From Chionis minor (taxonomy: Eukaryota; Chordata; Aves; Charadriiformes; Chionididae), in the NCBI GenBank assembly GCA_013398295.1, contig VZSF01011293.1, positions 62,001 to 126,000 of the forward strand: DNA of 64,000 bases, written 5' to 3'. This document shows, piece by piece, positions 14,001-26,000 of the stretch. Numbering within the stretch: position 1 is the first letter of the stretch; every line of letters starts with the position of its first letter. The translations under genes were made by a program, and so were the position numbers. The notes beneath the pieces are model-generated. The model was not told the DNA's origin, did not search any database, and worked only from the letters and a program-made list of their open reading frames with translations.

Positions 14001-14925
14001 TATAGGAAACCAGCTGGAGCATTTCCCAGTATATAATATATGTCCTGCTACCAAGCAATGCGCCCGGAATCCCTGCCAGATGTATTTCACTGTGACATAT
14101 TAATTTCTTTGCTTTGAATAGCGCGTGGCTGGGGATAATATACTTAATGAAATATTGGAGCGAGAAACAATACAACGTAAAATAATGCTTTTCACGCGAG
14201 TACCACAGAAATGCTCGGACTAAACGAAACAAATCTCCAAATCCCAGCCTAGTGTGGATGTAGATGAGGGTGTCTGTGCTTAGACTGAAGGTCTTGGATC
14301 TTTGTATGTAAGGAGCGCTAGGACAGGGCAACCCTGTGAAGTGCTTCCTCGGAATACTCTTAGCGACATTGAACATCTGCAAGCTCAGGAGCTCCCTAAG
14401 CCTGGTGCGGGTTTTGACTTCATCTTGTTGATGCCATCGGGGAACTGTCGTAGTTGTGAGGTCTTGCTCCTTTGGGACAGTGCTCAAGAAGCAGCTCGAT
14501 TGTTATACATAACATTAGGATGTGCCTCACGTCATCTTTTATCTGCATTAAATGTCACCTGCCACTTTATTACCCAGATCCTGGCTCTGAGGGTCCTCTG
14601 CATTTCTTCGTAGTTATTTTTGGTCTGTATATTGGAGTAACTCTTAACATCCTGGCAGGGAGTTTTGCATTTCTTAGAGCCAGTTGGTGGAGAACCAAGG
14701 ACCATTAGCTCTGGAATTGTTTTCATTTGTGGCTGGCGGTGGGGTGTCATCTTCTTGTAGTGGTTAAGTTTGAGAAATTAGCTGTGCATTTGACCTTTCA
14801 CCACCGGAGATTTGTATTCTGTGCTTTTTAAGCAGTATGAGAGAAATAAAGTGAGGTTATACGAGTGAGTTGGCTGTAATACTTCGTATCTGATGTCAGA
14901 TACTGACAAGATACTGTCAGGAACT

Positions 14926-15174
14926 GACAAGAAGAAATGGGCTTAAGTTGTGCCAGGGTAGCTTTAGATTGGATATGAGGAAAAATTTCTTCACCAAAAG
15001 GATTGTCAAGTACCTGGAACAAGCTGCCCAGGGAGGTGGTTGAATCACCATCCCTGCGAGTATTTAAAAGACACTACAAGTGCTGCTGAGAGACATGGTG
15101 GACTTGGCAATGTTAGATTAATGGTTGGACTTGATCTTTAAGGTCGCTTCCAACTGTAATGATTCTATGATTCA
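14926..15174 (+). mobile_element. CR1 LINE 3' fragment
   Basis: About 250 bases spanning the end of the CR1 reverse-transcriptase ORF and the 3' UTR. Words seen are TTAGATTGGATATGAGGAAA, TTCTTCACC and CTGCCCAGGGAGGTGG, ending with GATTCTATGATTC, the typical CR1 3' terminus. It is 5'-truncated and carries several frame-breaking changes. It lies about 920 bases upstream of the first coding exon. Confidence 0.92.
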
Positions 15175-15296
15175 GTGACAAAGAAAGCATTTTCCTTTTG
15201 GTTGGAGTATGCCTTTAAGGTCATATTGTAAAGTTGTGGGATTTTGTGTCTTTTTTTTTCCCTTTAAGTTAGCATTTTATGCAACTGTTCCACATC

Positions 15297-15456
15297 TCAT
15301 GGAATCGTAGAACGAATTAGGTTGGAAGGGAACATGTAGTTCCAACCCCCCTGCCTGGGGCTGGGACATTTCCCACTAGACCTGGCTGCTCAAAGCCCCG
15401 TCCAACCTGGCCTGGAATACACTTCAGGGATGGGGCCTCCATAACTTTCCTGGACA
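15297..15456 (-). mobile_element. CR1 LINE 3' fragment, inverted relative to its neighbour
   Basis: The + strand reads tcatggaatcgtagaac, then ggttggaagggaac and the CCAACCCCCCTGCCTGGGG-type block, the reverse complement of a CR1 3' end. It is 123 bases from a sense CR1 piece, so the two form an inverted pair close to the first coding exon. Confidence 0.9.
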
Positions 15457-16095
15457 GGTTTAGTTCTCTGACAATGTCTAGAAAATACATAATTTATGTG
15501 TATGGGTAAGTCAGCGTTGGGAAAGTCAAGGGGTGTTTTCCAAAGTCACGGTTAGCTGAATGATGCTTTCCCTAAACTGGCATGAAGTATGCAAACATAG
15601 AAATAGAGGCACTAAATAAGTTATTTGGTGATAATAAGCAATAAGGCTGTGGCAACTTTTGAAATGAGGAGAGTGCTTTATTGATTCACTAGGCTGTCTG
15701 GTATGTTGCTCACAAAATACGGATTTTATTCTCTCTAAAATACACTGAAAATCAGATGGTCTTTTTGAATCTTTGCTTCAGAGCCAGGGAAAAATTATCC
15801 AAAGCTTGAGGTGTTGTGGGTAGTTATATCTGAGTAGAGGGGAGCCTGAGGTATGGGTAGTGTTTGTGTGATAAATACCTTTATGTATTACAAAATTGGC
15901 CTATGAAAACCCTGCTCACTTTTCAGGGGTTGTGTTGGAACCCTCACTTGCTTTCCTTAAGGCCAATTGGTGGTGTCACTTGAGTTGCTCCATTGCATCT
16001 CATGGTGCACAACAACCATTTTTCAAGGATCTCTGCCGAGCTAAACCCCCTAACCTCATTTTTGTTTTGCCTTTTTATTTTATTTTTTTTTTTAG

Positions 16096-16174
16096 CATTG
16101 CTAACATGATGACCTGACAAGATACAAGATGGTCCTGACTATGCAGCGCAGGTACTGATGGGAAAGGATCCAAT
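16096..16174 (+). promoter_or_regulatory. MYO9A: MYO9A 5' untranslated leader in the first coding exon, with two short uORFs
   Basis: A long T-rich tract (about 16068-16093) followed by AG at 16094-16095 forms a good acceptor, so this exon is probably preceded by a non-coding first exon. An in-frame TGA at 16115-16117 closes the reading frame upstream of the ATG at 16175, which supports that ATG as the true start. The leader holds two short upstream ORFs: 16106-16117 (Met-Met-Thr-stop, in frame with the main ORF) and 16129-16158 (nine codons, different frame, with a second internal ATG at 16141). The second stops 16 bases before the main ATG, so they could reduce or time translation. Whether the exon really begins at 16096 in the mRNA is inferred. 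Confidence 0.7.
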
Positions 16175-17017
16175 ATGAGTGTAAATGATGTTGGAGGAAG
16201 ACGACGCTTTGAGGATAGCGAGTACACGCTGCACATATACCCGGGGAGCATTGCAGAAGGGACTATCTACTGCCCCATCACTGCCAGGAAAACTTCCACG
16301 GCCGCTGAGGTGATAGATTCACTCATCAATAAACTTCAGCTCGAGAAAACAAAATGTTATGTCCTTGCCGAAGTGAAGGAGTTTGGTGGGGAGGAATGGA
16401 TCCTCAACCCTACGGACTGCCCGGTCCAGCGCATGATGCTGTGGCCTCGCATGGCCCTGGAGAACCGCATCAGCGGCGAGGATTATCGCTTCCTCCTGCG
16501 GGAGAAGAACCTGGATGGGTCCATTCACTATGGGAGCCTCCAGTCCTGGCTGAGGGTGACGGAGGAGCGTCGCAGGATGGTGGAGCGTGGCTTCCTTCCC
16601 CAGCCGCAGCAGAAGGACTACGATGATTTGTGCAGCCTGCCAGACTTGAATGAGAAAACTCTCCTGGAAAATCTCCGAAACCGCTTCAAGCAAGAAAAAA
16701 TCTACACCTACGTAGGCAGCATCCTCATCGTTATTAATCCGTTCAAGTTTCTACCTATTTATAACCCCAAGTATGTCAAAATGTATGATAACCATCAGCT
16801 GGGAAAGCTGGAGCCCCATATTTACGCTGTGGCAGACGTGGCTTACCACGCCATGCTTCAGCGGAGGAAGAACCAGTGCATCGTGATTTCAGGAGAGAGC
16901 GGCTCAGGAAAGACACAGAGCACCAACTTTCTGATTCATCACCTCACCGCTCTCAGCCAGAAGGGATTTGCCAGCGGAGTAGAACAGATTATTCTTGGAG
17001 CCGGCCCAGTGCTTGAG
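16175..17017 (+). CDS. MYO9A: MYO9A coding exon 1 (residues 1-281)
   Basis: A large exon of 843 coding bases. It encodes the N-terminal Ras-associating-like domain (about residues 14-112, containing the run [18 protein letters not shown]), a short linker, and the motor N-terminus from about residue 147 ([11 protein letters not shown]), through the NPF motif (188-190) to the P-loop GESGSGKT at 240-247 and the end of that helix. The start context has A at -3 and A at +4. The exon ends GAG|gtaaga, phase 0. GC content is clearly higher than in the flanking introns. Open frames in other phases across this exon (for example 16319-16693 minus and 16354-16626 plus) are shadows of this coding sequence. 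Confidence 0.97.
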
Positions 17018-20000
17018 GTAAGATGAAAACGATAGTAGCATGGAAACTTTCTAACGGTGGAGAGAAAAAACCCAACACAACCCAACCCCCCCGAACCAAA
17101 TCCAACCCAAGTAGTTGAGGTTTTATTATGACACTAGTCTGGGGTTATCTGCTAAATATTGGTAATAAAATTACAAAAATATTTGACAGTAAGAGAAGGT
17201 TGTGTTTCTGCCTGTAGAATCCTCCCTGCTTCAAAAAAACAACAAAAAAAAAAAGAAAAAAGAAAAGTACAGAAAATGGCTTTCTGACAAATTTCTTAAT
17301 GCTTTGTTTTCACTCAAGTGTTTCTTAATACTGGTGTATCGCTGTGACTTTTTTCAGTTTGAAAGCAGAAATGAAGAAGCCTTTCTCGAATTATCGGTAG
17401 CCTTTCTTAATATTGCATTGAGAAGAGAATTCATTGCACGTAGTGTATCGATAGCGTATATACGCAGTTTTGGTGTGCTCGACTTCATTGAGCTGGGGAA
17501 GAGATCAAAGGTAAATTTAATGGTCAACATTTTATTGTCTAATCATGAGTACCTGATTTGGCCAGCGAGAGTAGTTACTTTATGAGGACTTTTCTTGCGT
17601 ACGAAAGCTGATTAGATGAACCGCACCATTAACTTTGCAGATACGAAACTCTAAAGAGGGATACAAGCATTCATTAACTAATTTGCCTTGAGTTTGCCCT
17701 GTAACGCTTTGAAATGGTTTTCCTTAGAATTGCTGGTTTTGCTTCTTTGAGAGTTTTGTTCTAAAGCCCCCCTGCACGTAGGTGGCACGTGCGTTAGCTT
17801 CAGCCGTGCTGTGGTCTTCCGTGAAGCTGCGGTACAGAGAGGTGGCTCGATGGCTGAGTTTCCTTCTCTTAAAATAAAAAGTGGCTTTGACTAAAGGATG
17901 CTAAAAGTCATGGATTTGGTCATGGTCATGGTGGGTTTGTTTTCTGCTTTGAAAGGGGTTTTTTGGCAGTTGTGGACAAAGGTGTCTACTCTCTGTGTCT
18001 GTGTTCTGTTAATGAGTCTGAGGACTTGGGCCGACTTCAACTGCCGGCGGAAGACTGGGAATCGGAGGAAGGACTAGCGCTCGTGGCTGTCTCGGCTGAG
18101 GATAAGCAAAGAGCTTCATTTTGCAAAGCCAACAGTTTGGGTTTTTTTCTGTGTTCATGTCTGATAGAATAAGCTGAGCTAATTTAAGCTGGAGTTAGCA
18201 AATGATTAAAGTCATCTGGGATGGGCTGGCCCTGAAAAGCAGCAAAGTTGTGCAACAAACTGAAGGTAAAGAAATTAAAGAGGGTGTTTTTTGGTTTTTT
18301 TTTGACAGCCTGTGTGAAACAGTGTGTTAATTCTTTTAAAGCACGCAGGCAAATGGACTCCCAATTCTTGCACTTGCCAGTGTTTCTCCTGTTGTTGTGC
18401 AAGACATTATGGACCCGTTTCTCGCTGGAGTTGGTGGGAAAAGTATCAGGCCAGGCTCAAGTTAATGGCTGGTCTGTGGTGACCCCATTAGGTGACCACA
18501 TTAACTTAAAGAAATGAGTATGAAAACTATTGTGTTCCACCTCCGATGCTGTGATTTATTTGAAATATTTGCATGCCTGTTAGGTTTTGGATATATTTTT
18601 TAATATATTGTGTTGGACCAAGGTCCACGTTATAGTTCTCTTAAGCGGTGTCAGAGAGAGCATCTCTGTCTAGCTTACATTTCCAGAGACGGAGAAGAGA
18701 CATCTGCGTGAAAGAGAAGGTAGAAGGAAGTTTGGGGAATTTCTTTTTTCTTTCTTCTACTTTTTTCAGGAATATATAAAACAGTCCAGTTGCAAAACTG
18801 CCTGAGCATCGCTCAGTCCACTGATGCAGTCCCTTCAATAAATGAACCGTTCCACCTACTTGAAAGATAAATTTATTTATTCCCACCCCCCCCCCCCCGC
18901 CCAAACCCAGATTTACAGTCACTATAAGCCAAACAAGCTTGTGTCTGGAGGCAAGAAGCAGAGGCTGCCTGTTTCTTTGCTTTCCTCTCTCCACTTGCTG
19001 GAATTTTATGGTATTGAAGAGGGAGCAAGGGTACGAGTGATTTCAGGATGGTGCAGTTTGAAGATCCCTGGTTATCAGGATCCCTGTTGTTGCCCCTCCG
19101 GGTTTCCGGATCTGAAGTTTATGTCTACTTGCTTTGCTCTTGGATGGAGGGCAGCAGCCCAAGCAGTTGATGGTAATGCTGCTTCGGTGATGGCTACTTA
19201 CCCTCTTCCCAGGGACTGTGGCGTGTGTTGGGATTAGGTAGAGGGGAGGGATGCAGTAAACCTCTTTGCTTTCTTTTCACAAGATCCACAGCTGTTTAGA
19301 AGAAGAAGAAATAAAGAAAAAAAAGATAAATGTGAATCATCTCTGTTATTCCTTTTGCTTTTGGAAGAGAAGTTTGCATTCCTTCACTCTGGCAGCTGGA
19401 TGGCTGCTGCTGTGCTTCTCTAGCTGCCTCCAGGTCTCTTGGAGAAAGCAAGGGGAATCCAGAATTTCTTCTGCTCTGCCAGCACCGGTCCCAAATAGTC
19501 ACAAATCATGCAGGTTTAAAGATAATACGTGCAAACTTCTGCTTTTCCTTCCCTTCCCAAAATTTCCTAAAAAAGGGATCTTTGGAGATCTGTTGTAAAG
19601 GGTTGTCACCTGTTGGCAGGTTTAACCTTTTGATTCCCTGCTTTTGTGGTTGAAATACACTTTTCACTTCCCTGTAAGTTTAGATGCCAAAGTTGTGTAT
19701 TTTTTTTCCCCTTCTTTTTTGTCACTTTTCTCCCCTCCTCCACACACCTTCTTGGATCTCCTTGGTTTTCTCCTCTGTATATAAAATGAAATGGTGGGTG
19801 TTCAGCTCAGCCTTGTCATTTAGGAGGCAGTGACATACCTCGTCGTGCTGCGGCTTCCAATTTGGGGAACGGAGCACAGCAAAGAAGAGTTTACTCACGC
19901 CCGTTAATCTCTTTTTCTTTCCCTGCTTGCAAAGCATCTCTGGTAGCACGAGTGTTTGCACCGAACCACCAGTTCCTGGGAATGCCTTCACAGTCGTGCT

Positions 20001-23000
20001 CGCACGGCAGGAGCGGAAGCGGAGCAAAATTAAGACTTTTTTTTTTGCCTGCCTCTTTGCTGTTTTCCTAATTTACCTTTTTTTGAATAGCCTCAGGCTA
20101 TTGTTTGGTACTTTTTTTCTTGCGCAAGATTCCTGTGAGCCTTGTCCAAATTGCACTTTTGGGGACGGCTGTCAAGGCAGGCTGTTACTGCCCTCTAAAT
20201 GCGGTAGTATCATCCAGCAGTTGTATGTAGCAGCGCCTGTGGTTAGAGGTGTGTACTGAGACCAAACGTGTCCCTTGAAAGTGTGTTTGACATATAAGTC
20301 CGGTGCATTTTCTTTTTCCTTAAGTGGGGAAATAATAAGCTTGTTTTATCACAGTGCTTCTTGGAGTGGTTGCAATATGCCTCTCTTGTTTCGTGATAAA
20401 TGTTAGAAAATATTTACATATCGATGTATTATTTGCAATAAATGATACTACTTAAATACTGCACTTATTTTTCTAATAACAAGGTTCCAATTGGTTTAAA
20501 AAGGTGTTTTTCTTTATATTTTTTCTGTATTTCCCCCATTTTCTTATGAAGCACTTTTTTCCCTGTAGAAGATTACGCTTTCAGCAGGCTATCCGTAGAG
20601 CTGAGCTCGCTGAAATTTTGCTCTCTGGCTACTTAGTTTCAAGACCGAGCTTCTCAAATTCAATTATTTTAGGTAGTGACCAGAGGAGGAGTTGGGCGTG
20701 GCACTATTCAGTTCTGTTTCTGATATACTCTGTGCAATACTTCAGATGAAAACTTTAATTACTCTTGGCTTGATGCTCCATCAAGTACCCAAGGTGCATA
20801 AATTTGCTGCCATCAAGTAGGTAATTTTCTTTTTGTTTAGATGCCAAACCTGATATTATTTAAGGAAGTATCAAGGAAGCGTGCTGATGAGGCAAACATT
20901 TTAATCCAACAATTGCACTTTTTTTTGGAGAGGGGAATAGGAGGAAGTTCCTATAGGCAACTTATGCAGACCATAAAGAGGTTTCCATTGCTTAGGAAAG
21001 CTGGAGCCCCTCTGCTGGGAGGACAGGCTGGGAGAGCTGGGGGGGTTCAGCCTGGAGAAGAGAAGGCTGCGAGGAGACCTTAGAGCCCCTTCCAGTATCT
21101 GAAAGGGGCCTGCAAGAAAGCTGGAGAGGGACTTTTTGCAAGGGTATGTGGTGATAGGATGAGGGGTGATGGCTTCAAACTGGAAGAGGGAAGATTTAGA
21201 TTAGATATTAAGAAGAAATCCTTCACTGTGAGGGTGGTGAGACCCTGGCCTAGGTTGCCCAGAGAGGTTGTAGATGTCCCATCCCTGGCAGTGTTCAAGA
21301 CCGTGCTGGATGGGGCTTGGAGCAACGTGGTCTAGCGGGAGGTGTCCCTGCCCAGGACAGGGGGTTGGAACTAGATGGTCTTTAAAAGTCCCTTCCAACC
21401 TAAACCGTTCAATGATTCTATTTCTAGTTCCAAAAGCCAAAATTAAAGCTCTGCTCTAAAAACCCAGAAACGTTATCACAGGAATTCTGATTCCAGGAAG
21501 TGAGACACTGGAAGAGGTTGCCCAGGGGAGCTGTGGATGCTCCTCACTGGAAGTCTCCAAGGTCAGGTTGGACAGGTTGAGCAACCTGATCTAGTGGAAA
21601 GCATCCCTGTCCATGGCAGGGCGGTTGGATTAGATGATCTTTGAAGGGCCCTTCCAACCCAAACCATTCTGTGATTCAATTAGTGGTTTACCTGGAGAGC
21701 TGCGGTTTGGCCACAGGGCTATTTTACCCCATAGCTAGGTAACTTGTTCATCTGAATTTAGGACAGTGCTTTAAGACCATGTTTCCTCTTTAATTAGATT
21801 AGCTCAAAACATCCAGATGAACTTTATATTGGACGCCCAGCTTGTTTTTATAGACTTAAACCTTTAGAGGTGGAATGTTGGTGTGCTGCTCCCCAGCTTT
21901 CCCTGGGATCATCCCTCTGCACCGGCGCACGATGCCGCATGTGAGCACCCTCCTACATTCGCTGCAAAGCGAAGCCAAAACCAGGCTTCAGCTTGCCTGG
22001 GGAGGTTTGAATGCGAGTTAATTTATTACATAATCTTACTTTCTTCCCCCGGCCCCCCTGCAGAAATGCAGAAGTAGCAAGTTTCTCCCTGGCTCAGATA
22101 TGCCCAAAGGTCCCCAGGCAGGTATCGGATGATCCTGGGTCTAAAGGAGTCTGTACCAGATCATTTTATCATCCACAACTTTCCCAACATCTCGTTTGTC
22201 ACAAGAAATCCGTGAAGGCAGCAACAAAAAACCAGACATGTTTTCTAAGCAGCTGTTTACATGCATCTTCAAATGTCCCAGCGGGGATTTTTCAACTGCT
22301 TTAAAAAAAAAAAAAAGGCAAAAAGAAATGTTTCTGTGACAGGCTGAGGAACGCCACCGGTGGTGGAGGGTAGCTGTTGCTGTCTTTCACAGCTGATGTG
22401 CATCTGCAGCATTTCTGGGGGGGAAAAAAAGATAATTGATTGCTTGAATTGCTCTTGAAAAAGAGCAGCTAGCTTTTTGTAGTGGCGGCAATGCTATTTG
22501 CATTCCCAATAGGTGGCGGTTTGCATAGAAACCTTAGGAACAGCAATTGGAATTGCTTTTTAATTTCTGGAGCAGTATTCCCCAGTACGTGTGTGTTGGT
22601 TGTACAGGGAAGTTACAGCGTCCATCTTAAGGTCTGGAAGTCTAAGAGCTGTTGTTTTTCTTATTTATTTAGTGTTTAATCCTGGTTGTTAGGGGAAAAT
22701 GTAAGCCGCAACTAAAAGATGTTGGATTTTTTTTCCAGGCCTTTGCCGTGGTGGCATGCAGCCTCCTTCCCTCCTCTTACTGAGCTGGATTCAGCTCTCG
22801 CAGGAGCAGCTGAGAGCCTGGCTGCTGTTAGGTGCGAGCGAAAACGGTACCGCGCTGCCAAAATTTCAGTAGATGCTGCTGAATGTTTCCAGAGTTAAAC
22901 AAAGAGCTATTGAGTGGAGTTAAAAAAAAAAAAAAATTAAAATCAATTAACTAGAAAGATCAGGCGTGTCCTGGATTTTCAGTATATTCGAGTGGCATCG

Positions 23001-26000
23001 AACAAGGCGGAGATGCTAAAGCTAAATGTACATGTGTCCTCCACTGCTGCTCCCAAATAATTTGGCCGGACGCACGCAAGTCCTGTAGTCATTCCAGGTA
23101 GGACCCAGCTCTGCTGGCAGATCCCACCCTGTTAACTCCTGCCAGGAGTAGCAGGATAAGGCGACACTGGTTTTTTATGGCTGATTACAGTGCAATTATT
23201 TCCCTGTGACAAAAGGCATTATCAAATCCAACATATTCATATTTTCCCTTGGGATGGTATTAATGGGAGGTAAACTTTGAGTATATTCCCCCCCCCCCTT
23301 TTTTTTTCCTTACTCCTACTTAGAACAGCATTAATGGGAGGTAAACTTTGAGTATATTGCCCCCCCTTTTATTTTTTTTACTTACTCCTACTTAGAACAG
23401 TATTAATGGGAGGTAAAATTTGAGTATGTTCACTTTTTTTTTTTCCTACTTGGAACAGTATTAATGGGAGGTAACCAAATTTCATTAAAATGGATTTAAA
23501 AAAAACCAAACAACCCCAAATAGATTATCTAATCTAGTTCACGAAGTTCAGTGATCTTTATGTAACTAGGTGGTGTTATGTGGCTTTCGAGGTTTTATAC
23601 CTGAAAAACGGATTTATATGAAGGGGAGAGGGAAGACTTAATTTTTGCTCGGTTTTAACCTCGAATATATACAATTATTATTGAGCTCCTGTGTGATCTG
23701 CGGTTGGGGTAGGTGTTTAATGCGGCAGCCAGGACTTTTTTGTGCCTTGCATTCTTCCCTCCCCAGTGCCCAGAAAGGTTAGAGATGGAGCCGCGCACAG
23801 AGATTATACAGCTGATGCCTAACGTGGGAAGAATTTGTGCAGGCCTCCGCCGGCAGCGGTGACACAAAGGACTCATACAGCAAGGCTCATGCACCAAATG
23901 CTTTTCACCAGCGCTCTCAAAATGCTGTTATTCTCTAGCTGGGGATATTTTACAGTTTCAGCCTCTGTATCAAATAGTGGTTTGTTCATCCGTTTCTCTG
24001 ATGGCGAATTATTCAGTCTTTTGACTTCAGAGGCTTCCTGCAATATCCAGATTGGCTGTATCGGTGGCCGAGTTTAATATCTTTGTGTTTGTTTGCTCTG
24101 TTATTTGTTATCTTCGCCAAACATTTTGTCACCACCAAATCCAGTTTATTTTGCTTAAATGACAGAAATTGGTATTTCTGACCTGAGATGACTGCAGGAA
24201 AATGGATTAATTATTAAAGCAGGTTTATGAGAAGCTGCCTCTTTCTCCACCCTTAAAAATTAGCAGCTATTTTGTTTCCAGGAGAGAAATGCTAAATAAA
24301 ACCCTGCCTTTGCTGGCTGGACTGCTTGCCTTACAGGGAACATTTTATTGTACCTACGTGTCCAAGCATCTCATCTTCTCCCTTCCTCCTCTTGTTCTTA
24401 CCCCCACGCTGTCTCTCTTCGTGCGCCTTGTTTTGTTTTTCCATTCGTTCTCATTCATACCCTTCCATTTTTATCCTTTAGTTTTATTCCACTGATCTTT
24501 CAGGGTTTCACTTGTCCCTCTATTGATCTATATCTAGATTTTATCGATATCTAGATATTTTTGCATCTAGAGGTTTAGTTTTTATAGATATCCGGATCTG
24601 CAGATATCCGGACTTTATGGTCCCCCAGGTATCCAGACTTTATGGATCCTCAGATGTCTGGATATATGGATATCTAGATTTTATAGATATTTATCTATAT
24701 AGATAGCTGTATATCTATACAATATAATCCTCAGGCTGGCCCAAGCAGGGACCACGCTTGCAAGCAACCACAGCGAACCCAGGTGATGGTCAGCATTACA
24801 CAGTATTGAACAACAGCTGACTTTCTTATTAATACCATCTTTTTTAATCTACCAACTTGTTGCACCAGTGTATCTGTTATTTGGTTTTGTATTAAGCCTT
24901 TTTTTCAACCTGAGTATAAAGGTGCACATTTTATGAAGCACGAAGGAAGGACCTCTCTTCTGAAAGCTTTTTGTTTTATTTTTTTTGCTTAGATATATTT
25001 GTCAAATAATATAATGAATAACGTAGCACTCTGAAAAGTAATGTTTTTCATCCAAGATCATGCTGCTGCTGCCCAGTAAGACTTCCATGAGGCCTAATTA
25101 TTGATAACCAAGGCGCAGACTTTTTCTCTCTAATGTGTGTAGTTAATATGGCACTGTATTTTTCTTGTCGTGGAATGAGAAATTAATGCTCTAGTAGGGA
25201 ATTTATTTCTTTCCCCTTCCCTTCTACCAGTCAAAATACAGATTATTTTTGTGGGGTTTTTTGTTTTTTGTTTTTTGTTGTTTTTTTTTTAGGACTATTT
25301 ACTGAGACCCTTTTGACTTTCTTCATGTCTGGGGATCCCATATCGGATTTTACACTCTCGGCTTGGGTGCTGGGTGGATGCCAGATAGGTGGTGTGCTGC
25401 GACTTGGTCGCCCTTGGTGGGGAACAGAAGAATGTGAGAACAAGGAGCTTTTGTGGGACAGGAACTACACCCAGCTCTGGTAGTAGCAGTTGACAAATTT
25501 TGGCTTTTTAACGGTTTTTGCTGTCCCTGTGGCTTTTCTGGGCACAAATTGTGAGTGCTCTCCACTAAATGTCTCTGGTGAGAGCATTTGGTTTTGCTGC
25601 TGGAGGAGCAATACCCTCTCTTGTCTGCTCAATGACAAGGTGATGGTGTCTTATTGAGCCTCTGGGAGGTCAAACAAATTATTTCCCACAGCAGCAAATA
25701 AAATTTTCTGACTCTATCCTCAGCATCTTCAAACGTAAGAGGCATTCCCTTGTTATTTATAGCACAGAAATTGCTATTTCTAGCACAGACATTGGTATTG
25801 TCGCTTATTTTAGACAGTGGAGAGACAGAGAAAATGCGATTAGGTTTGGGGAGTTTTTTTAATTTATTTTATTTTTAACATCTCCAGTGACTGCTGATGT
25901 ATATAATGCGAAAGGAAGGGGTTTACTTCTAGAGTCTGTGCATGTGGTTGGCACTTGCTCCAGCCTCGTTTCTACTTCATTTCCATGTATGAGCCTGGAC

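Larger units (their letters stand above)
1..16095 (+). other. MYO9A: Region upstream of the first MYO9A coding exon: probable 5' intron or upstream DNA
   Basis: No exon with recognisable protein similarity was found on either strand. The stretch ends in a splice acceptor, so at least its right part should be intron if a non-coding first exon exists further left. It contains three CR1 fragments (11020-11084, 14926-15174, 15297-15456), a 12-N gap in a C run (1247-1258), a 40-bp palindrome (1588-1627), an AT inverted repeat (7437-7484) and many T runs. A CpG-denser patch at about 900-1110 stands out from the AT-rich surroundings. I looked for the neighbouring human-synteny gene SENP8 and did not see it. 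Confidence 0.6.

Noticed and set aside
1..16095. SENP8, which lies near the 5' end of MYO9A in human
   Set aside because: No frame resembling its cysteine protease was found on either strand.
15896..16117. Open frame just upstream and in frame with the MYO9A start
   Set aside because: It ends at TGA 16115-16117, and most of it lies left of the splice acceptor at 16095, so it cannot extend the MYO9A N-terminus.
16319..16693. 124-codon minus-strand frame and a 90-codon frame-shifted plus frame over MYO9A exon 1
   Set aside because: Both are shadows of the coding exon, whose + frame encodes recognisable myosin sequence.
23258..23476. Possible CRISPR-like array of regular repeats
   Set aside because: The units are directly adjacent without unique spacers and sit in a vertebrate intron, so this is a minisatellite.
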